A stretch of DNA of 64,000 bases from Paraplanobispora takensis (GCF_016863195.1 NZ_BOOK01000007.1:101501-165500); one strand, 5' to 3'; positions 8,081-18,280 are shown, counted from the first letter of the stretch. A program made the numbers and translations. Notes: a model not told the origin generated them from the letters alone.

Positions 8081-10201
8081 TCATGTCCGTTCCTCGATGA
8101 CGGCCAGTACGGCCCCCGCCTCGACCTGGCGGCCGGGCGTCACGTTCAGTTCCTTGACCGTGCCCTCGGCGGGCGCGGTGATGCGGTGTTCCATCTTCAT
8201 CGCCTCCAGCACCACGACCACCTGGCCCGCGGCGACCGGCTCGCCGGGCTCGACCCCGACGCGCAGCACCGTACCGGGCATGGGCGCGATCAGGGAGCCC
8301 GGCGCCAGGTGCTCGACCGGCTCGGGCAGGCGGGGCAGGGGCGTGAGCCGTACGGCGCCCAGGGAGGAGTCCACATATGTCACGCCGTCGTAGCGGGCGA
8401 CCTCGAAGCGGCGCCGTACGCCGGAGGTCTCCAGGACGACCTCACCCGGCGCGGCGGCGACGAGGACGGTGTCCGGGAAGCCCTCGGCGCGCAGGCCGTC
8501 CCTGGTGAGCCGGTAGTCCACCGCCCACACCGCCGGGTCCGCCCCGTCGCCCGCCCGCTCCCCGCCGACGGTGAAGGACACGCGCTGCGGCTGGGACGGC
8601 ACGTTGCGCCAGCCGCCGGGCAGCCCGGCCTGTACGGCGGCCGCCGCCCGGTTCGCGGCGGCCTGGGCCAGCGCGGCGGCCAGAGCGGACAGCGGCACGG
8701 CGGACGCCCCGGCGTCATGGCGGGTCTCTCCGCCCTCGGCGTCCCGCGGAGCTCCTGGAAGATCGCCGGGATCGCTGCCGGAGCCCGCGCCCGAGGACTC
8801 CGGCCCGGTGAGGCCGAGGACGGCGGCGTGCCGGTCCAGGAAGCCGGTGTCGGTCTCGCCCGCCAGGAACGCCTCGTGGCGCAGGACGCGCACCAGCAGG
8901 TCCCGGTTGGTGACGGGGCCGTGGATCCTCGCTCGGGCCAGGGCGCCGGACAGCCTGCGCACGGCCTCGGCGCGGGTCTCGCCGTGGGCGACGACCTTGG
9001 CGAGCATCGGGTCGTAGTGCACGCCGATCTCCGAGCCGTCCTCGACGCCGGAGTCCAGGCGCAGGCCGCGGGAGAGGGGGGAGAAGCGGACGCCCGCGCC
9101 GGGGACGTCGAAGCGGTGCAGGACGCCGCTCTGCGGGCGCCAGTCGCAGGCGGGGTCCTCGGCGTACAGGCGCACCTCGACGGCGTGGCCGCGGGGCTCA
9201 GGGGGAGCCGGCGGGAGCTCGGCCCCCTCGGCGATCCGGATCTGGAGCTCGACCAGGTCGAGGCCGTAGACGCACTCGGTGACCGGGTGCTCCACCTGAA
9301 GGCGGGTGTTCATCTCCAGGAACGCGACGGTGTCGTCCTTGACGAGGAACTCCACGGTGCCCGCGCCGACGTAGCCGATGGCCCGGGCCGCCCTGACCGC
9401 CGCCTCGCACAGGCGCGCCCGCAGCTCGGAGGAGACCGCCGGGGAGGGCGCCTCCTCGATCACCTTCTGGTGCCGCCGCTGGATCGAGCACTCCCGCTCG
9501 CCCAGCGCCCAGACCGTCCCGTGCCCGTCGGCCAGGATCTGCACCTCGATGTGCCGGGCGTCCTCCAGCAGCGGTTCGACGAAGACCGTCCCGTCGCCGA
9601 AGGCCGACTCCGCCTCCCGCCGCGCCGCCTCGATCGCCCCGCCGAGGTCGCCGGGCGCGCGGACGATCCGCATCCCCCGGCCGCCGCCGCCCGCCGACGC
9701 CTTGACCAGCAGCGGGTACGGCCATCCCCCGGCCGCGCCCCCGGTGGGGGAGTCCGCGGCGGGGACGGTGAGGCCGGGGAGGGTGAGGCTGGGGAGGGTG
9801 AGGCTGGGGAGGGTGGGGACGCCGGCGGCGGACATGAGGGCCTTGGCCTCGATCTTGGAGCCCATCGCGGCGATGGACGCAGGGCTCGGGCCCACCCAGG
9901 TCAGACCGGCGTCGAGGACGGCGCGCGCGAAGGCGGCGTTCTCCGACAGGAAGCCGTAGCCGGGATGGACGGCGTCCGCGCCACTGCGCCGGGCGGCCTC
10001 GACGACCTTCTCGATCGACAGGTAGGTGTCGGCGGGCCGGGCGCCGGGGAGCCGTACGGCGTGGTCGGCCTCGGCGGCGTGCGGCGCGCCGGCGTCGGCG
10101 TCGGAGAAGACCGCGACGGTCTCGATGCCGAGATCGCGGCAGCTGCGGAAGACACGGCGGGCGATCTCGCCCCGGTTCGCGACGAGCAAACGTGTGATCA
10201 T
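8081..10201 (-). CDS. Acyl-CoA carboxylase alpha subunit (biotin carboxylase plus BCCP)
   Basis: 706 residues carrying the full biotin carboxylase set. These are LLVANRGEIARRVFR at the start, the ATP-grasp loop KASAGGGGRGMRIV, ECSIQRRHQKVIEEAPSP, and EMNTRLQVEHPVTE. The biotinyl domain ends the protein with EAMKM (biotin Lys near 669). It supplies carboxybiotin to the beta subunit encoded just upstream; the beta stop and this ATG are 5 bp apart. The likely substrate is methylcrotonyl-CoA or a related branched enoyl-CoA. An unusual insertion (PSLTL repeats then a Gly/Ala linker) lies between the first subdomain and the ATP-grasp domain, encoded by a 15-bp tandem repeat at 9761-9820. Pro/Ala-rich linkers also separate the C-terminal parts. 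Confidence 0.93.
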   Translation of the reverse strand: MITRLLVANRGEIARRVFRSCRDLGIETVAVFSDADAGAPHAAEADHAVRLPGARPADTYLSIEKVVEAARRSGADAVHPGYGFLSENAAFARAVLDAGLTWVGPSPASIAAMGSKIEAKALMSAAGVPTLPSLTLPSLTLPGLTVPAADSPTGGAAGGWPYPLLVKASAGGGGRGMRIVRAPGDLGGAIEAARREAESAFGDGTVFVEPLLEDARHIEVQILADGHGTVWALGERECSIQRRHQKVIEEAPSPAVSSELRARLCEAAVRAARAIGYVGAGTVEFLVKDDTVAFLEMNTRLQVEHPVTECVYGLDLVELQIRIAEGAELPPAPPEPRGHAVEVRLYAEDPACDWRPQSGVLHRFDVPGAGVRFSPLSRGLRLDSGVEDGSEIGVHYDPMLAKVVAHGETRAEAVRRLSGALARARIHGPVTNRDLLVRVLRHEAFLAGETDTGFLDRHAAVLGLTGPESSGAGSGSDPGDLPGAPRDAEGGETRHDAGASAVPLSALAAALAQAAANRAAAAVQAGLPGGWRNVPSQPQRVSFTVGGERAGDGADPAVWAVDYRLTRDGLRAEGFPDTVLVAAAPGEVVLETSGVRRRFEVARYDGVTYVDSSLGAVRLTPLPRLPEPVEHLAPGSLIAPMPGTVLRVGVEPGEPVAAGQVVVVLEAMKMEHRITAPAEGTVKELNVTPGRQVEAGAVLAVIEERT
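9761..9820. repeat. 15-bp tandem repeat inside the biotin carboxylase gene
   Basis: Four consecutive 15-bp units, two identical (GGGGAGGGTGAGGCT) and two with a few changes. Because 15 is a multiple of three, the repeat stays in frame and encodes PSLTL-type pentapeptides on the minus strand. This looks like slippage-driven growth of a surface loop. Confidence 0.75.
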
Positions 10202-10206
10202 GACGG

Positions 10207-11790
10207 TCACATCCGGAAGACGCCGAAGCCGGCGGGCTCGGGGACGGGGGCGCTGTTGACGGCCGACAGGCACAGGCCCAGGACGGTGCGGGTGTCACGG
10301 GGGTCGATGACGCCGTCGTCGTAGAGCCGGCCGGACAGGAAGAACGGCAGGGACTCGGTCTCGATCTGCGTCTCGACCATCGCCCGCATCGCCGCGTCCG
10401 CTTCCTCGTCGTAGACCTGCCCGCGTGCCTCGGCCGCGGCCCGGCCGACGATGGACAGCACCCCGGCCAGCTGGGCGGGGCCCATGACGGCCGACTTCGC
10501 GCTCGGCCAGGTGAACAGGAAGCGGGGGTCGTAGGCCCGGCCGCACATCCCGTAGTTGCCCGCGCCGTAGGAGGCGCCCATGACGACGGTGAGGTGCGGG
10601 ACGGTCGAGTTGGAGACCGCATTGATCATCATGGCGCCGTGCTTGATGATGCCGCCCTGCTCGTACTCCCGGCCGACCATGTAACCGGTCGTGTTCTGCA
10701 GGAAGAGCAGCGGCGTGCGCGTCTGGTTCGCCAGCTGGATGAACTGGGCGGCCTTCTGGGCCTCCTCGCTGAACAGCACTCCCCGCGCGTTGGCCAGGAT
10801 CCCGACCGGATAGCCGTGCAGCCGGGCCCATCCAGTGACCAGGCTGGCGCCGTACAGCGGTTTGAACTCCTCGAACTCGCTGCCGTCCACGATCCGCACG
10901 ATCACCTCGCGCGGGTCGAACGGGATGCGCAGGTCCTCCGGCACGATCCCGAGCAGCTCGTCCTCCTCGTGCAGCGGATCGCGTACGGCTCCCGCGGCGC
11001 GGCCGCGCTTGACCCAGTTGAGGCCGCGCACGATCCGCCGCCCGATCCGCAGGGCGTCGTGCTCGTCGGCCGCCAGGTGGTCGGCCAGGCCGGAGACGCG
11101 GGCGTGCATCTCGGCGCCGCCCAGGGACTCGTCGTCGGCCTCCTCGCCGGTGGCCATCTTCACCAGCGGCGGGCCGCCCAGGAAGACCTTCGCGCGCTCG
11201 CGCACCATGACCACGTGGTCGCTCATCCCTGGCACGTAGGCGCCCCCGGCGGTGGAGTTGCCGAACACCAGGGCGATCGTCGGGATCCCGGCGGCGCTCA
11301 GCCGGGTCAGGTCGCGGAAGATCCGCCCGCCGGGGATGAAGATCTCCTTCTGGGTCGGCAGGTCGGCGCCGCCGGACTCGACCAGGTTGACCAGCGGCAG
11401 CCGGTTCTCCAGCGCGATGTCGGCGGCGCGGAGCGTCTTGCGCAGCGTCCACGGGTTGGAGGCCCCGCCCCGCACCGTCGGGTCGTTGGCGATGATCACG
11501 CACTCGACGCCCTCGACCACCCCGATGCCGGTGACCACGCTCGCCCCGACCGGGAAGTCGCTGCCCCACCCGGCCAGCGGCGACAGTTCCAGGAACGCCG
11601 AGTCGGGGTCGACGAGCAGCTCGATCCGCTCGCGGGCCAGCAGCTTGCCGCGGCGGCGGTGCCGTTCGACGTACTTCTCGCCGCCGCCCGCCACGGCCTT
11701 GGCGTGCTCGGCCTCAAGGCCGGCCAGTTTGGCGAGCATCGCCTCGCGCCGGGCGGGATAGTCGCCCGAGGAGGTGTCCAACCGGCTCAA
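10207..11790 (-). CDS. Acyl-CoA carboxylase beta subunit (carboxyltransferase)
   Basis: About 527 residues with the carboxyltransferase halves typical of methylcrotonyl/propionyl-type enzymes. Landmarks are [72 protein letters not shown] and [19 protein letters not shown]. The segment [13 protein letters not shown] replaces the RIF-aromatic-NQA pattern I associate with methylcrotonyl-CoA carboxylases, so the substrate is uncertain. The TTG at 11790 has AAGGGAGA at good spacing and puts LDTSS where relatives have it; the in-frame ATG at 11859 lacks such a site. First gene of the minus-strand carboxylase-hydratase-SDR-AtuA series. No GGAAC palindrome is visible upstream of it. Confidence 0.92.
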   Translation of the reverse strand: MSRLDTSSGDYPARREAMLAKLAGLEAEHAKAVAGGGEKYVERHRRRGKLLARERIELLVDPDSAFLELSPLAGWGSDFPVGASVVTGIGVVEGVECVIIANDPTVRGGASNPWTLRKTLRAADIALENRLPLVNLVESGGADLPTQKEIFIPGGRIFRDLTRLSAAGIPTIALVFGNSTAGGAYVPGMSDHVVMVRERAKVFLGGPPLVKMATGEEADDESLGGAEMHARVSGLADHLAADEHDALRIGRRIVRGLNWVKRGRAAGAVRDPLHEEDELLGIVPEDLRIPFDPREVIVRIVDGSEFEEFKPLYGASLVTGWARLHGYPVGILANARGVLFSEEAQKAAQFIQLANQTRTPLLFLQNTTGYMVGREYEQGGIIKHGAMMINAVSNSTVPHLTVVMGASYGAGNYGMCGRAYDPRFLFTWPSAKSAVMGPAQLAGVLSIVGRAAAEARGQVYDEEADAAMRAMVETQIETESLPFFLSGRLYDDGVIDPRDTRTVLGLCLSAVNSAPVPEPAGFGVFRM

Positions 11791-11905
11791 GAACCGTCTC
11801 CCTTCGCCGTAGCCGGTGATCTCGTCGGACCGGCTGTGCCCAGGTCCAGAGCGTGCCACACGGAGCTACCCGTCGGTAAGGGAGGGCGGGTCACGGGGTT
11901 TGCGG

Positions 11906-13783
11906 TCAGCCGCAGTGGCTCCAGCCGCTCTTCCACGACAGCGAGCCGTACACGCCGCCCCAGATGACGCACTTCTTGGCCGCGGCGAGCCGTACCGGGC
12001 CCGCGTAGGCGGTGAAGCTGCCCGGGTTGCCCGCCGAGGCCCCGCCCTGCACCTGGAGGGTCGCGTTCATCTTGATCTTGCCGGGGACCACGTACCTGGA
12101 CATGGTGACGACGCAGTTCTGCTTGCTCGTGGCGTTGTAGAGCAGGTGGACGGTCGCGCCGCCGAGGGCGTGGGAGTCGATCTGCTTGAACCCCGCTCCG
12201 CACACGCCCGCCGCCGTGTACGGGTTCGGCCTGGGCTTCGCCGTGGCCGTCGGCTTGACGGTCGCGGTGGGCTTCGGCGTCGGTTTGACGGTCGCCGTGG
12301 GCTTGGAGGTCGGCTTGACGGTCGCGGTGGGCTTCGGTGTCGGCTTGGGCGTCGGCTTAGGGGTGGGCTTAGGGGTCGGCTTGGAGGTGGGCCCGGACGT
12401 GGGCGTCGCGCTGGGCTTCGCGGTCGGGTCCTGCGTGCCGCTCCCGGTTTCGTCGCCGCCGTCGTCCCCGGCGTCGTTCTCCGTGTCGTCGCCGGTGCCG
12501 TTCCCGGCGCCGGAGGTCGGCCTCCCGGTCGGCCGCCGGCCCGGTTCGCTCTCCCGCTCGGCCCCCGGGTCGTCGGTGAGTTCGCCGACCGGCGCGGGCT
12601 CCTCCTCCTGCGGTTCGAGGACCTCCTCGCGCGGCTCGGGGGCCGTCGACTCCTGCGCCGGGGCCGGGTCGTCCGGGGTGGGCTCCGCGGCGGCCTGCGC
12701 GTCCTGCTCCCGGCCCGCCACCGGGTCCGCCGACGCGGCGATCCGTTCCGCCGAGGCGTTCTCGATGTTCTGGACGACGACCACGGTCCCGGCGGCCACG
12801 CCGAGCGCCGCCGCGCCCGCGATCCCCGCCAGCAGCAGGCCGGGCGGGCGCCGCCGCGCGGCCCCCGTCCGCGACGGCGCGGCGGGGGGCCGGGTGTCCG
12901 CGGCGGCGGGACCGGGCGCGAGGCCGGCGGCCGGGGTGTGGCCGGGCGCGGGACCGGGGCCCGGGACGGGGGTGGGGGCCGTGCCGCTCATCAGGTGGGC
13001 GACGAGCTGTTCGGCGGTCGGCCGCGCCGCCGGGTTCTTGGACAGGCAGGCCGCGACCAGGTCGCGCAGCGGGCCGCTCAGCCCCCTCAGGTCCGGTTCC
13101 ACGGTCAGGATGCGGTTCATCACCGTGGCGATGGAGTCCTGGCCGAACGCCGGCGTCCCGCTGGCGGCGAAGGCCATCGTGACGCCCCAGGCGAACACGT
13201 CGGCGGCGGCCGTGACCTCGCCGCCGCCGAGCTGCTCGGGCGCGAGATAGGACGGCGTGCCCATGGCCATGCCGGTCGCCGTCATGCCGGGGGAGTCCAG
13301 CGCCCTGGCGATGCCGAAGTCGATCACCACCGGGCCCTCGGGGCCCATCAGCACGTTGGCCGGTTTGAAGTCGCGGTGCAGGATCCCCGCGCGGTGGATC
13401 GCCGCCAGGGCGGTGGCCGTGCTGACGGCCAGGCGCTCCAGCGCGGCCCCGCGCCGGGGGCCCTCCCGGTCGACGAGCTGGCGCAGGGACGGGCCCGGCA
13501 CGTACTCGCTGACGATGTACGGCCGGCTGCCCTCCAGGTCGGCGTGCAGGACCGGGGCGGTGCAGAACCGCGCCACGCGCCGGGCGACCGCGACCTCCCG
13601 CAGGAAACGGGCACGGGCCTCGGCGTCGGCCGCCAGCCCGTGGTGCAGGAGCTTGACGGCGACCTGCTCGCCCTCCGGCCCCCGTCCGAGGTAGACGACC
13701 CCCTGGCCGCCCTCCCCGAGCCGCCCGGTCAGTTCGAAGGGCCCCAGCCGCCTGGGATCCTCCGCCGTGAGCGGCTGTACCAC
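11906..13783 (-). CDS. Membrane-anchored serine/threonine protein kinase
   Basis: 625 residues. The kinase domain (about 15-270) is intact: [11 protein letters not shown], Lys44 in [16 protein letters not shown] (Asp138), and IDFGIAR (Asp155). A Pro/Ala juxtamembrane region is followed by one membrane segment (about 315-338). Next come an acidic Glu/Asp/Pro stretch and a Lys-Pro-Thr repeat linker ([12 protein letters not shown]; about 455-525). The extracytoplasmic domain of about 100 residues has four cysteines, beginning at VCGAGFKQ and ending in WSHCG. It has no PASTA repeats, so the outer domain would sense a different ligand. GTG start at 13783 after GGGGGT. The gene stands alone. Confidence 0.9.
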   Translation of the reverse strand: MVQPLTAEDPRRLGPFELTGRLGEGGQGVVYLGRGPEGEQVAVKLLHHGLAADAEARARFLREVAVARRVARFCTAPVLHADLEGSRPYIVSEYVPGPSLRQLVDREGPRRGAALERLAVSTATALAAIHRAGILHRDFKPANVLMGPEGPVVIDFGIARALDSPGMTATGMAMGTPSYLAPEQLGGGEVTAAADVFAWGVTMAFAASGTPAFGQDSIATVMNRILTVEPDLRGLSGPLRDLVAACLSKNPAARPTAEQLVAHLMSGTAPTPVPGPGPAPGHTPAAGLAPGPAAADTRPPAAPSRTGAARRRPPGLLLAGIAGAAALGVAAGTVVVVQNIENASAERIAASADPVAGREQDAQAAAEPTPDDPAPAQESTAPEPREEVLEPQEEEPAPVGELTDDPGAERESEPGRRPTGRPTSGAGNGTGDDTENDAGDDGGDETGSGTQDPTAKPSATPTSGPTSKPTPKPTPKPTPKPTPKPTATVKPTSKPTATVKPTPKPTATVKPTATAKPRPNPYTAAGVCGAGFKQIDSHALGGATVHLLYNATSKQNCVVTMSRYVVPGKIKMNATLQVQGGASAGNPGSFTAYAGPVRLAAAKKCVIWGGVYGSLSWKSGWSHCG

Positions 13784-13906
13784 GATGACCCCCCGGCAAA
13801 TACCTGCAAATTAGGCGATGTGCGGCAGAACGCTACCAGTGTGAGGGGTGGGGTGATCGGTACGACGGCGAGATCCCGGACGGAAGGCCAGGTGGGAGGC
13901 CCGGGG

Positions 13907-15268
13907 TCAGATCGCCTTGCCCGGGTTGAGGATGCCCAGGGGGTCGAACACCTGCTTGATGCCCTGATGGATCTCCCCGGCCACCGGCCCGGTCTCCAGC
14001 GCCAGCCAGCGCCGCTTCAGCAGGCCCACCCCGTGCTCCCCGGTGAGCGTGCCGCCCCGGCGCAGCGCCTCGCGGAAGACCTCGTCGGCCGCGGCCCAGA
14101 CGTGCGGCGGCGGCTCGGCCAGCCCGTGCTCGAAGACGAAGACCGGATGCAGGTTGCCGTCGCCCGCGTGGGCCACGGTGCAGATCAGCACCCCGTGCCG
14201 GGCGCCGATCTCCTCGATGGCGGTGATCATGCCCGGCAGTTCCGAGCGCGGCACGCACACGTCCTCCACCAGGCAGGCGCCGAGCCGCTCCTTGGCCTGG
14301 TAGGCCAGGCGCCGCAGGCCGATCAGCTCCTCGGCCTCCGCCCGGTCGGCCGAGACCGCGACGAAGGAGGCCCCGTTCTCCGCGCACAGCGCGCTCATCC
14401 GCCCGGCCACCGCCTGCCCGTCCACCGCGTCCGACTGGGCGATCAGCATCGCCTGGACCGACGGCTCCAGGCCGATGTTCTTCCAGTCGTCGATGGCCTT
14501 CAGGGTGGCCCGGTCGAGCATCTCCAGCAGCGACGGCTGGCAGCCGTCGGCGATGATGGCCGCCACCGCCGCCGCGGCGTCGCGCGGCGAGCCGAACTCC
14601 GCCGCGATCGTCGCCGGGTAGGCCAGCGGCGCGCGGCGCAGCCGTACGGTGGCCGCGGTGATCACTCCGAGCGTGCCCTCCGAGCCGACGAACAGCCCGG
14701 TCAGGTCGTAGCCGGTGACGCCCTTGACGGTCCGCCTGCCGGTGTTCAGGATCCTCCCGTCGGCCAGCACGACCTCCAGGCCGAGCGCCGAGTCGCGGGT
14801 CACGCCGTACTTCACGCAGCGCAGCCCGCCCGCGTTGGTGGCCAGGTTGCCGCCGATCGTGGAGATCTCGTAGGACGACGGGTCCGGGGCGTACATCAGC
14901 CCGAACTCGCGGGCGGCCCGGTCCAGGTCGGCGGTGATGACGCCGGGCTCCACCACCGCGATCTCGTCGGCGGGCGACAGCTCCCTGATCGCCGTCATCC
15001 GGTGCAGGGCCAGCACGAGGCACCCCTCGGCCGCCGTCGCCCCGCCGGCCAGTCCCGTGCCGGCCCCCCTCGGCACGACCGGCACCCGGTGCTCGCTCGC
15101 CCACCGCATGACGGCGACGACGTCGTCCCGGCTCTCGGCGAGCACGACGGCCAGCGGCCTGCCCGGCTCCAGGAACGTGCGGTCCCGCGCGTAGGAGTCG
15201 GTCACATCGGGGTCGGTCAGCACCTTCGCGGGCGTGAGAACGGCGGTGAGTTCGGCGATAGCGGTCAC
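13907..15268 (-). CDS. FAD-linked oxidase, GlcD-like
   Basis: 453 residues of the vanillyl-alcohol-oxidase/FAD-PCMH type. The FAD domain has VVPRGAGTGLAGGATA, DPSSYEISTIGGNLATNAGG and GVTGYDLTGLFVGSEGTLG. The C-terminal FAD-oxidase cap contains HAGDGNLHP and ends TGEHGVGLLKRRWL. Relatives oxidise glycolate, D-lactate or other 2-hydroxy acids and pass electrons to a quinone or an Fe-S partner. No glcE/glcF-type partner lies nearby, so it probably acts alone, like D-lactate dehydrogenase-type enzymes. Which hydroxy acid it uses cannot be told from sequence. Confidence 0.9.
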   Translation of the reverse strand: MTAIAELTAVLTPAKVLTDPDVTDSYARDRTFLEPGRPLAVVLAESRDDVVAVMRWASEHRVPVVPRGAGTGLAGGATAAEGCLVLALHRMTAIRELSPADEIAVVEPGVITADLDRAAREFGLMYAPDPSSYEISTIGGNLATNAGGLRCVKYGVTRDSALGLEVVLADGRILNTGRRTVKGVTGYDLTGLFVGSEGTLGVITAATVRLRRAPLAYPATIAAEFGSPRDAAAAVAAIIADGCQPSLLEMLDRATLKAIDDWKNIGLEPSVQAMLIAQSDAVDGQAVAGRMSALCAENGASFVAVSADRAEAEELIGLRRLAYQAKERLGACLVEDVCVPRSELPGMITAIEEIGARHGVLICTVAHAGDGNLHPVFVFEHGLAEPPPHVWAAADEVFREALRRGGTLTGEHGVGLLKRRWLALETGPVAGEIHQGIKQVFDPLGILNPGKAI

Positions 15269-15350
15269 ATGGGGACTGTACGGCCTGCCGTCCCCACCTG
15301 AGGAAACGCAGTTATGTCACAACTTCTAGACATAAACAATTGATCACACT

Positions 15351-15379
15351 TTGACAACATAAGTCGGAGACTTTACTTC
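15351..15379 (+). promoter_or_regulatory. Possible vegetative promoter of the M6 protease gene
   Basis: TTGACA at 15351-15356 is a perfect -35 hexamer. With a 17-bp spacer the -10 would be TACTTC, which is weak. The surrounding 15300-15400 stretch is unusually AT-rich for this genome. Tentative. Confidence 0.35.
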
Positions 15380-15474
15380 TCCTTTACTCTCTCCTCTAAC
15401 GTCCCGGTCGGCACGCAATATCGGGCGTGCCGGGAACGTCCGCGCCCGGCGAACCCGGGCAGGGAGGGTATCCG

Positions 15475-18267
15475 TTGTCCATCAGAGGGAGAGGCGCTCG
15501 CAGGCGCCTGCTCGCGATCGTGCCCGTGCTCGGGCTGGCCGCCGCGGGACTGTCCGTGAGCGGCGCGTCGGCGCAGACCGATGACTCTGTCGCCCGCTAC
15601 GTCCCCAAGGCGAGCGACTACTACATCAACTACGCCGATCCGCTCATCCAAAGTGACAGCACCACCACCGACGAGCGGTTCCAGCCGGGGTCCGCCAAGC
15701 GCTCGGGACTGGCGCAGGCGCGGGAGTACGACCGCAAGTTCGCCGAGGGCAACCCGGTCGCCGCCAAGATGCTCGCCTCGCGGGAGACCCGGGCGATCAG
15801 GTCGGGCAAGAACCCCTACGACTTCATCTTCAAGAAGGCGGGCCAGACCCAGCAGGCCAAGCTGCTGACCCTCCTGGTGGAGTTCAACGAGAACGCCAAC
15901 GACGACTTCTCCGGCTTCAGCCGGCCGAAGACGATCGACGACGTCAACGACTGCATCACCGAGCCGCCGGGCACCAAGCTCAACGGCCCGCTGCACAACA
16001 AGATCCCCAACCCGGCCGACTCCGGCGCGGGCAAGGACAACAACACCATGTGGGTTCCGGACTTCAGCCCGGAGCACTACAACAAGATGCTCTACTCCGA
16101 CAAGGGCATCACCAAGCGCGTGCGCATGGACCTGACCGACCCCCGGGACGGGCGCAAGGGCATCGACATCTCCGGCTACACGGTCAAGAAGATGTACGAG
16201 GAGATGTCCAAGGGCGCCTACACCGTCACCGGTGAGGCCATCGGCTGGCTCAAGGTCCCGCACTCGGAGGCCTGGTACGGCGCCGGCGCCTGCGGCACCC
16301 GGGCGCAGGACATGTCCGGTCACCCCGACAACCCGGCGGGTCCCGCCGCGCTCGGCGTGGACGCGGTCAACGTGCTGGCCGCGCAGAACCCGAACTTCCC
16401 CTGGGCCGACTACGACGTCGAGGACACCTCCGACGCCGACGGCGACGGCAACGTCCTGGAGCCGGACGGCGTGATCGACCACCTCGTGCTCATCCACGCC
16501 GGCGCCGACAAGTCCGGTGGCGGCGGAGCCGAGGGTCCCTACGCCATCTGGGCGCACTCCAGCGCCATCCCCGGCGGCTACACGATCCCGGGCACGAACA
16601 AGAAGATCTCCAACTACATCGTGCAGCCCGAGGACTCCGGCGTCGGCGTCGTCGCGCACGAGTACGGCCACGACCTGGGCCTGCCGGACTTCTACGACGC
16701 CACCGGCGGCGGCGACACCAGCGTCGACTTCTGGGACCTGATGTCCTCCGGCTCGCACGCCGGCCCGCTCATCCAGTCGATGCCGACCCACATGGGCCTG
16801 TACGCCAAGTGGGTGCTCGGCTGGGCGGACCCGAAGATCGTCAACCCCGGTGACCGCACGCAGACGGTGACCGTCGGCCAGGCCTCGCGCACGCCGAAGT
16901 ACACCGCCGACGGCGTCCGCGTGAACCTGCCCGACAAGACCACCGTGATGGCCGTCCCGCACAGCGGCTCCAAGCTGTGGTGGTCGGGCAACGACCAGAG
17001 CTGGGCCGACGTCAAGCTGACCCGCACCGTCGAGGTCCCGGCCGGCACCGGCCAGAAGTTCTGGATGTGGAACCAGTACGCCATCGAGGCCGACTGGGAC
17101 TACGGCTTCGTCGAGGTCTCCACCGACGGCGGCACCACCTGGAACGAGCAGAAGATCTACGACGAGTCCGGCGCGCTGGTCTCCACCGGTGACGACTACG
17201 CCGACCCGAACAAGCGGATGTCCGACTACGGCCGGACGGAGGACGGCCCCAAGAAGTACGGCCTGACCGGCGCCACGCAGGGCTGGCGGCACGACTACGT
17301 CGACCTGTCGCCGTTCGCCGGCCAGACGGTCCAGCTGCGCCTGCGCTACGCCACCGACGCCGGGTTCGAGGACACCGGCTGGTTCTCCGACGACTTCTCC
17401 GTCACCGCCGGCGACGCCACGGTGTGGAGCGACGACGTCGAGGGCGGCGACAACGGCTGGACCAACGTCACGGGCACCTTCACCGACACCACCGGCGCGG
17501 GCTGGAAGACCCACAGCGGCAGCCTGCAGAGCGTCCAGTACTACCTGGCCGAGTGGCGCAACTTCGACGGCTTCGACAAGGGCCTGCAGTACGCCTACGA
17601 CACCACCTGGTCGCACCCCAACGCCTGGAAGGTGGAGAAGCTCAAGTACAACGCGCCCGGTCTGCTGGTCTGGTACCGCGACGCGGCCTACCCGGCCAAC
17701 GACGGCGACGCCCACACCTTCGAGCTGCCCTCGGTCGGCCCCAAGGGCGAGATCCTCGTCGTCGACTCGCACTACGACCCGCTGCGCCGCAGCGGCGAGG
17801 CGGCCACGAAGGACCCGTCGCTGCTGAAGAACCTCCCCTCGCGTCCGCAGTCCTCCAACGCGGCGTTCACCTTCGGCAAGACCTACCCCTTCACCGAGTG
17901 CATCGAGGGTGAGCCCTTCACCCAGTACTGCACCAAGTTCCCGGCGCTCCCGGCGGTGAAGACCTTCACCGACGCCAAGACCTGGTACCCGGGTCTGGAG
18001 ACCCGCGACGGCAGCCTGTACTACCGCCTGCGCGACGCCTCGGCGGTCGTGCCGTCCAAGGGCGGCCAGCCCTACAGCACCCGCGTCGTCAACGCCGACG
18101 GCAGCCCGGCCACCGAGCTGTACGGCACCGACATCGGCGGCGGCCACGTGCTGGGCAGCGGCAACCCCGGTGACGAGGGCAAGGAACTGGGCGTGCAGCT
18201 CAAGCTGGTCGCCCCGCTCCCGGCCAACCTCGGCGTGATCATCCAGGTGACCCCGCCCAAGAAGTAA
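15475..18267 (+). CDS. Secreted immune-inhibitor-A-type (M6) metalloprotease
   Basis: About 930 residues. It opens with a signal peptide (RGRGARRR, hydrophobic core, ASAQ cleavage site near residue 34). An N-terminal propeptide leads to the M6 catalytic domain with the extended zinc motif HEYGHDLGLPD (first His near 395) and a WDLMSSGSH Met-turn. Two later beta-rich jelly-roll segments, each with WSDD/FSDDF and WTNVTG-like signatures, resemble the MAM/immune-inhibitor C-terminal region. The start is a TTG at 15475, six bases after GGGAGGG; a GTG 48 bases upstream would put 16 residues before the signal peptide. Calcium-binding DADGDGN-type acidic loops are present. Likely an extracellular protease for protein nutrients or proprotein processing. 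Confidence 0.93.
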   Translation: MSIRGRGARRRLLAIVPVLGLAAAGLSVSGASAQTDDSVARYVPKASDYYINYADPLIQSDSTTTDERFQPGSAKRSGLAQAREYDRKFAEGNPVAAKMLASRETRAIRSGKNPYDFIFKKAGQTQQAKLLTLLVEFNENANDDFSGFSRPKTIDDVNDCITEPPGTKLNGPLHNKIPNPADSGAGKDNNTMWVPDFSPEHYNKMLYSDKGITKRVRMDLTDPRDGRKGIDISGYTVKKMYEEMSKGAYTVTGEAIGWLKVPHSEAWYGAGACGTRAQDMSGHPDNPAGPAALGVDAVNVLAAQNPNFPWADYDVEDTSDADGDGNVLEPDGVIDHLVLIHAGADKSGGGGAEGPYAIWAHSSAIPGGYTIPGTNKKISNYIVQPEDSGVGVVAHEYGHDLGLPDFYDATGGGDTSVDFWDLMSSGSHAGPLIQSMPTHMGLYAKWVLGWADPKIVNPGDRTQTVTVGQASRTPKYTADGVRVNLPDKTTVMAVPHSGSKLWWSGNDQSWADVKLTRTVEVPAGTGQKFWMWNQYAIEADWDYGFVEVSTDGGTTWNEQKIYDESGALVSTGDDYADPNKRMSDYGRTEDGPKKYGLTGATQGWRHDYVDLSPFAGQTVQLRLRYATDAGFEDTGWFSDDFSVTAGDATVWSDDVEGGDNGWTNVTGTFTDTTGAGWKTHSGSLQSVQYYLAEWRNFDGFDKGLQYAYDTTWSHPNAWKVEKLKYNAPGLLVWYRDAAYPANDGDAHTFELPSVGPKGEILVVDSHYDPLRRSGEAATKDPSLLKNLPSRPQSSNAAFTFGKTYPFTECIEGEPFTQYCTKFPALPAVKTFTDAKTWYPGLETRDGSLYYRLRDASAVVPSKGGQPYSTRVVNADGSPATELYGTDIGGGHVLGSGNPGDEGKELGVQLKLVAPLPANLGVIIQVTPPKK

Positions 18268-18280
18268 CCGTTCCCGACCA

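Noticed and set aside
7457..10324. A 955-codon plus-strand frame opposite the hydratase and carboxylase genes
   Set aside because: It spans three well-supported genes in antisense and shows no motif; a high-GC shadow.
12220..12420. Regularly spaced repeats that could suggest a CRISPR array
   Set aside because: They are in-frame Lys-Pro-Thr codon repeats in the kinase stalk, with no unique spacers. No CRISPR array was seen in the window.
11816..15301. A 1,161-codon plus-strand frame opposite the kinase and GlcD-like oxidase
   Set aside because: Antisense shadow crossing two real genes and their intergenic region, with Arg/Gly/Pro-rich composition.
15373..18147. A 924-codon minus-strand frame opposite the M6 protease
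   Set aside because: The M6 protease has a signal peptide and an intact zinc motif; the antisense frame has no recognisable feature.
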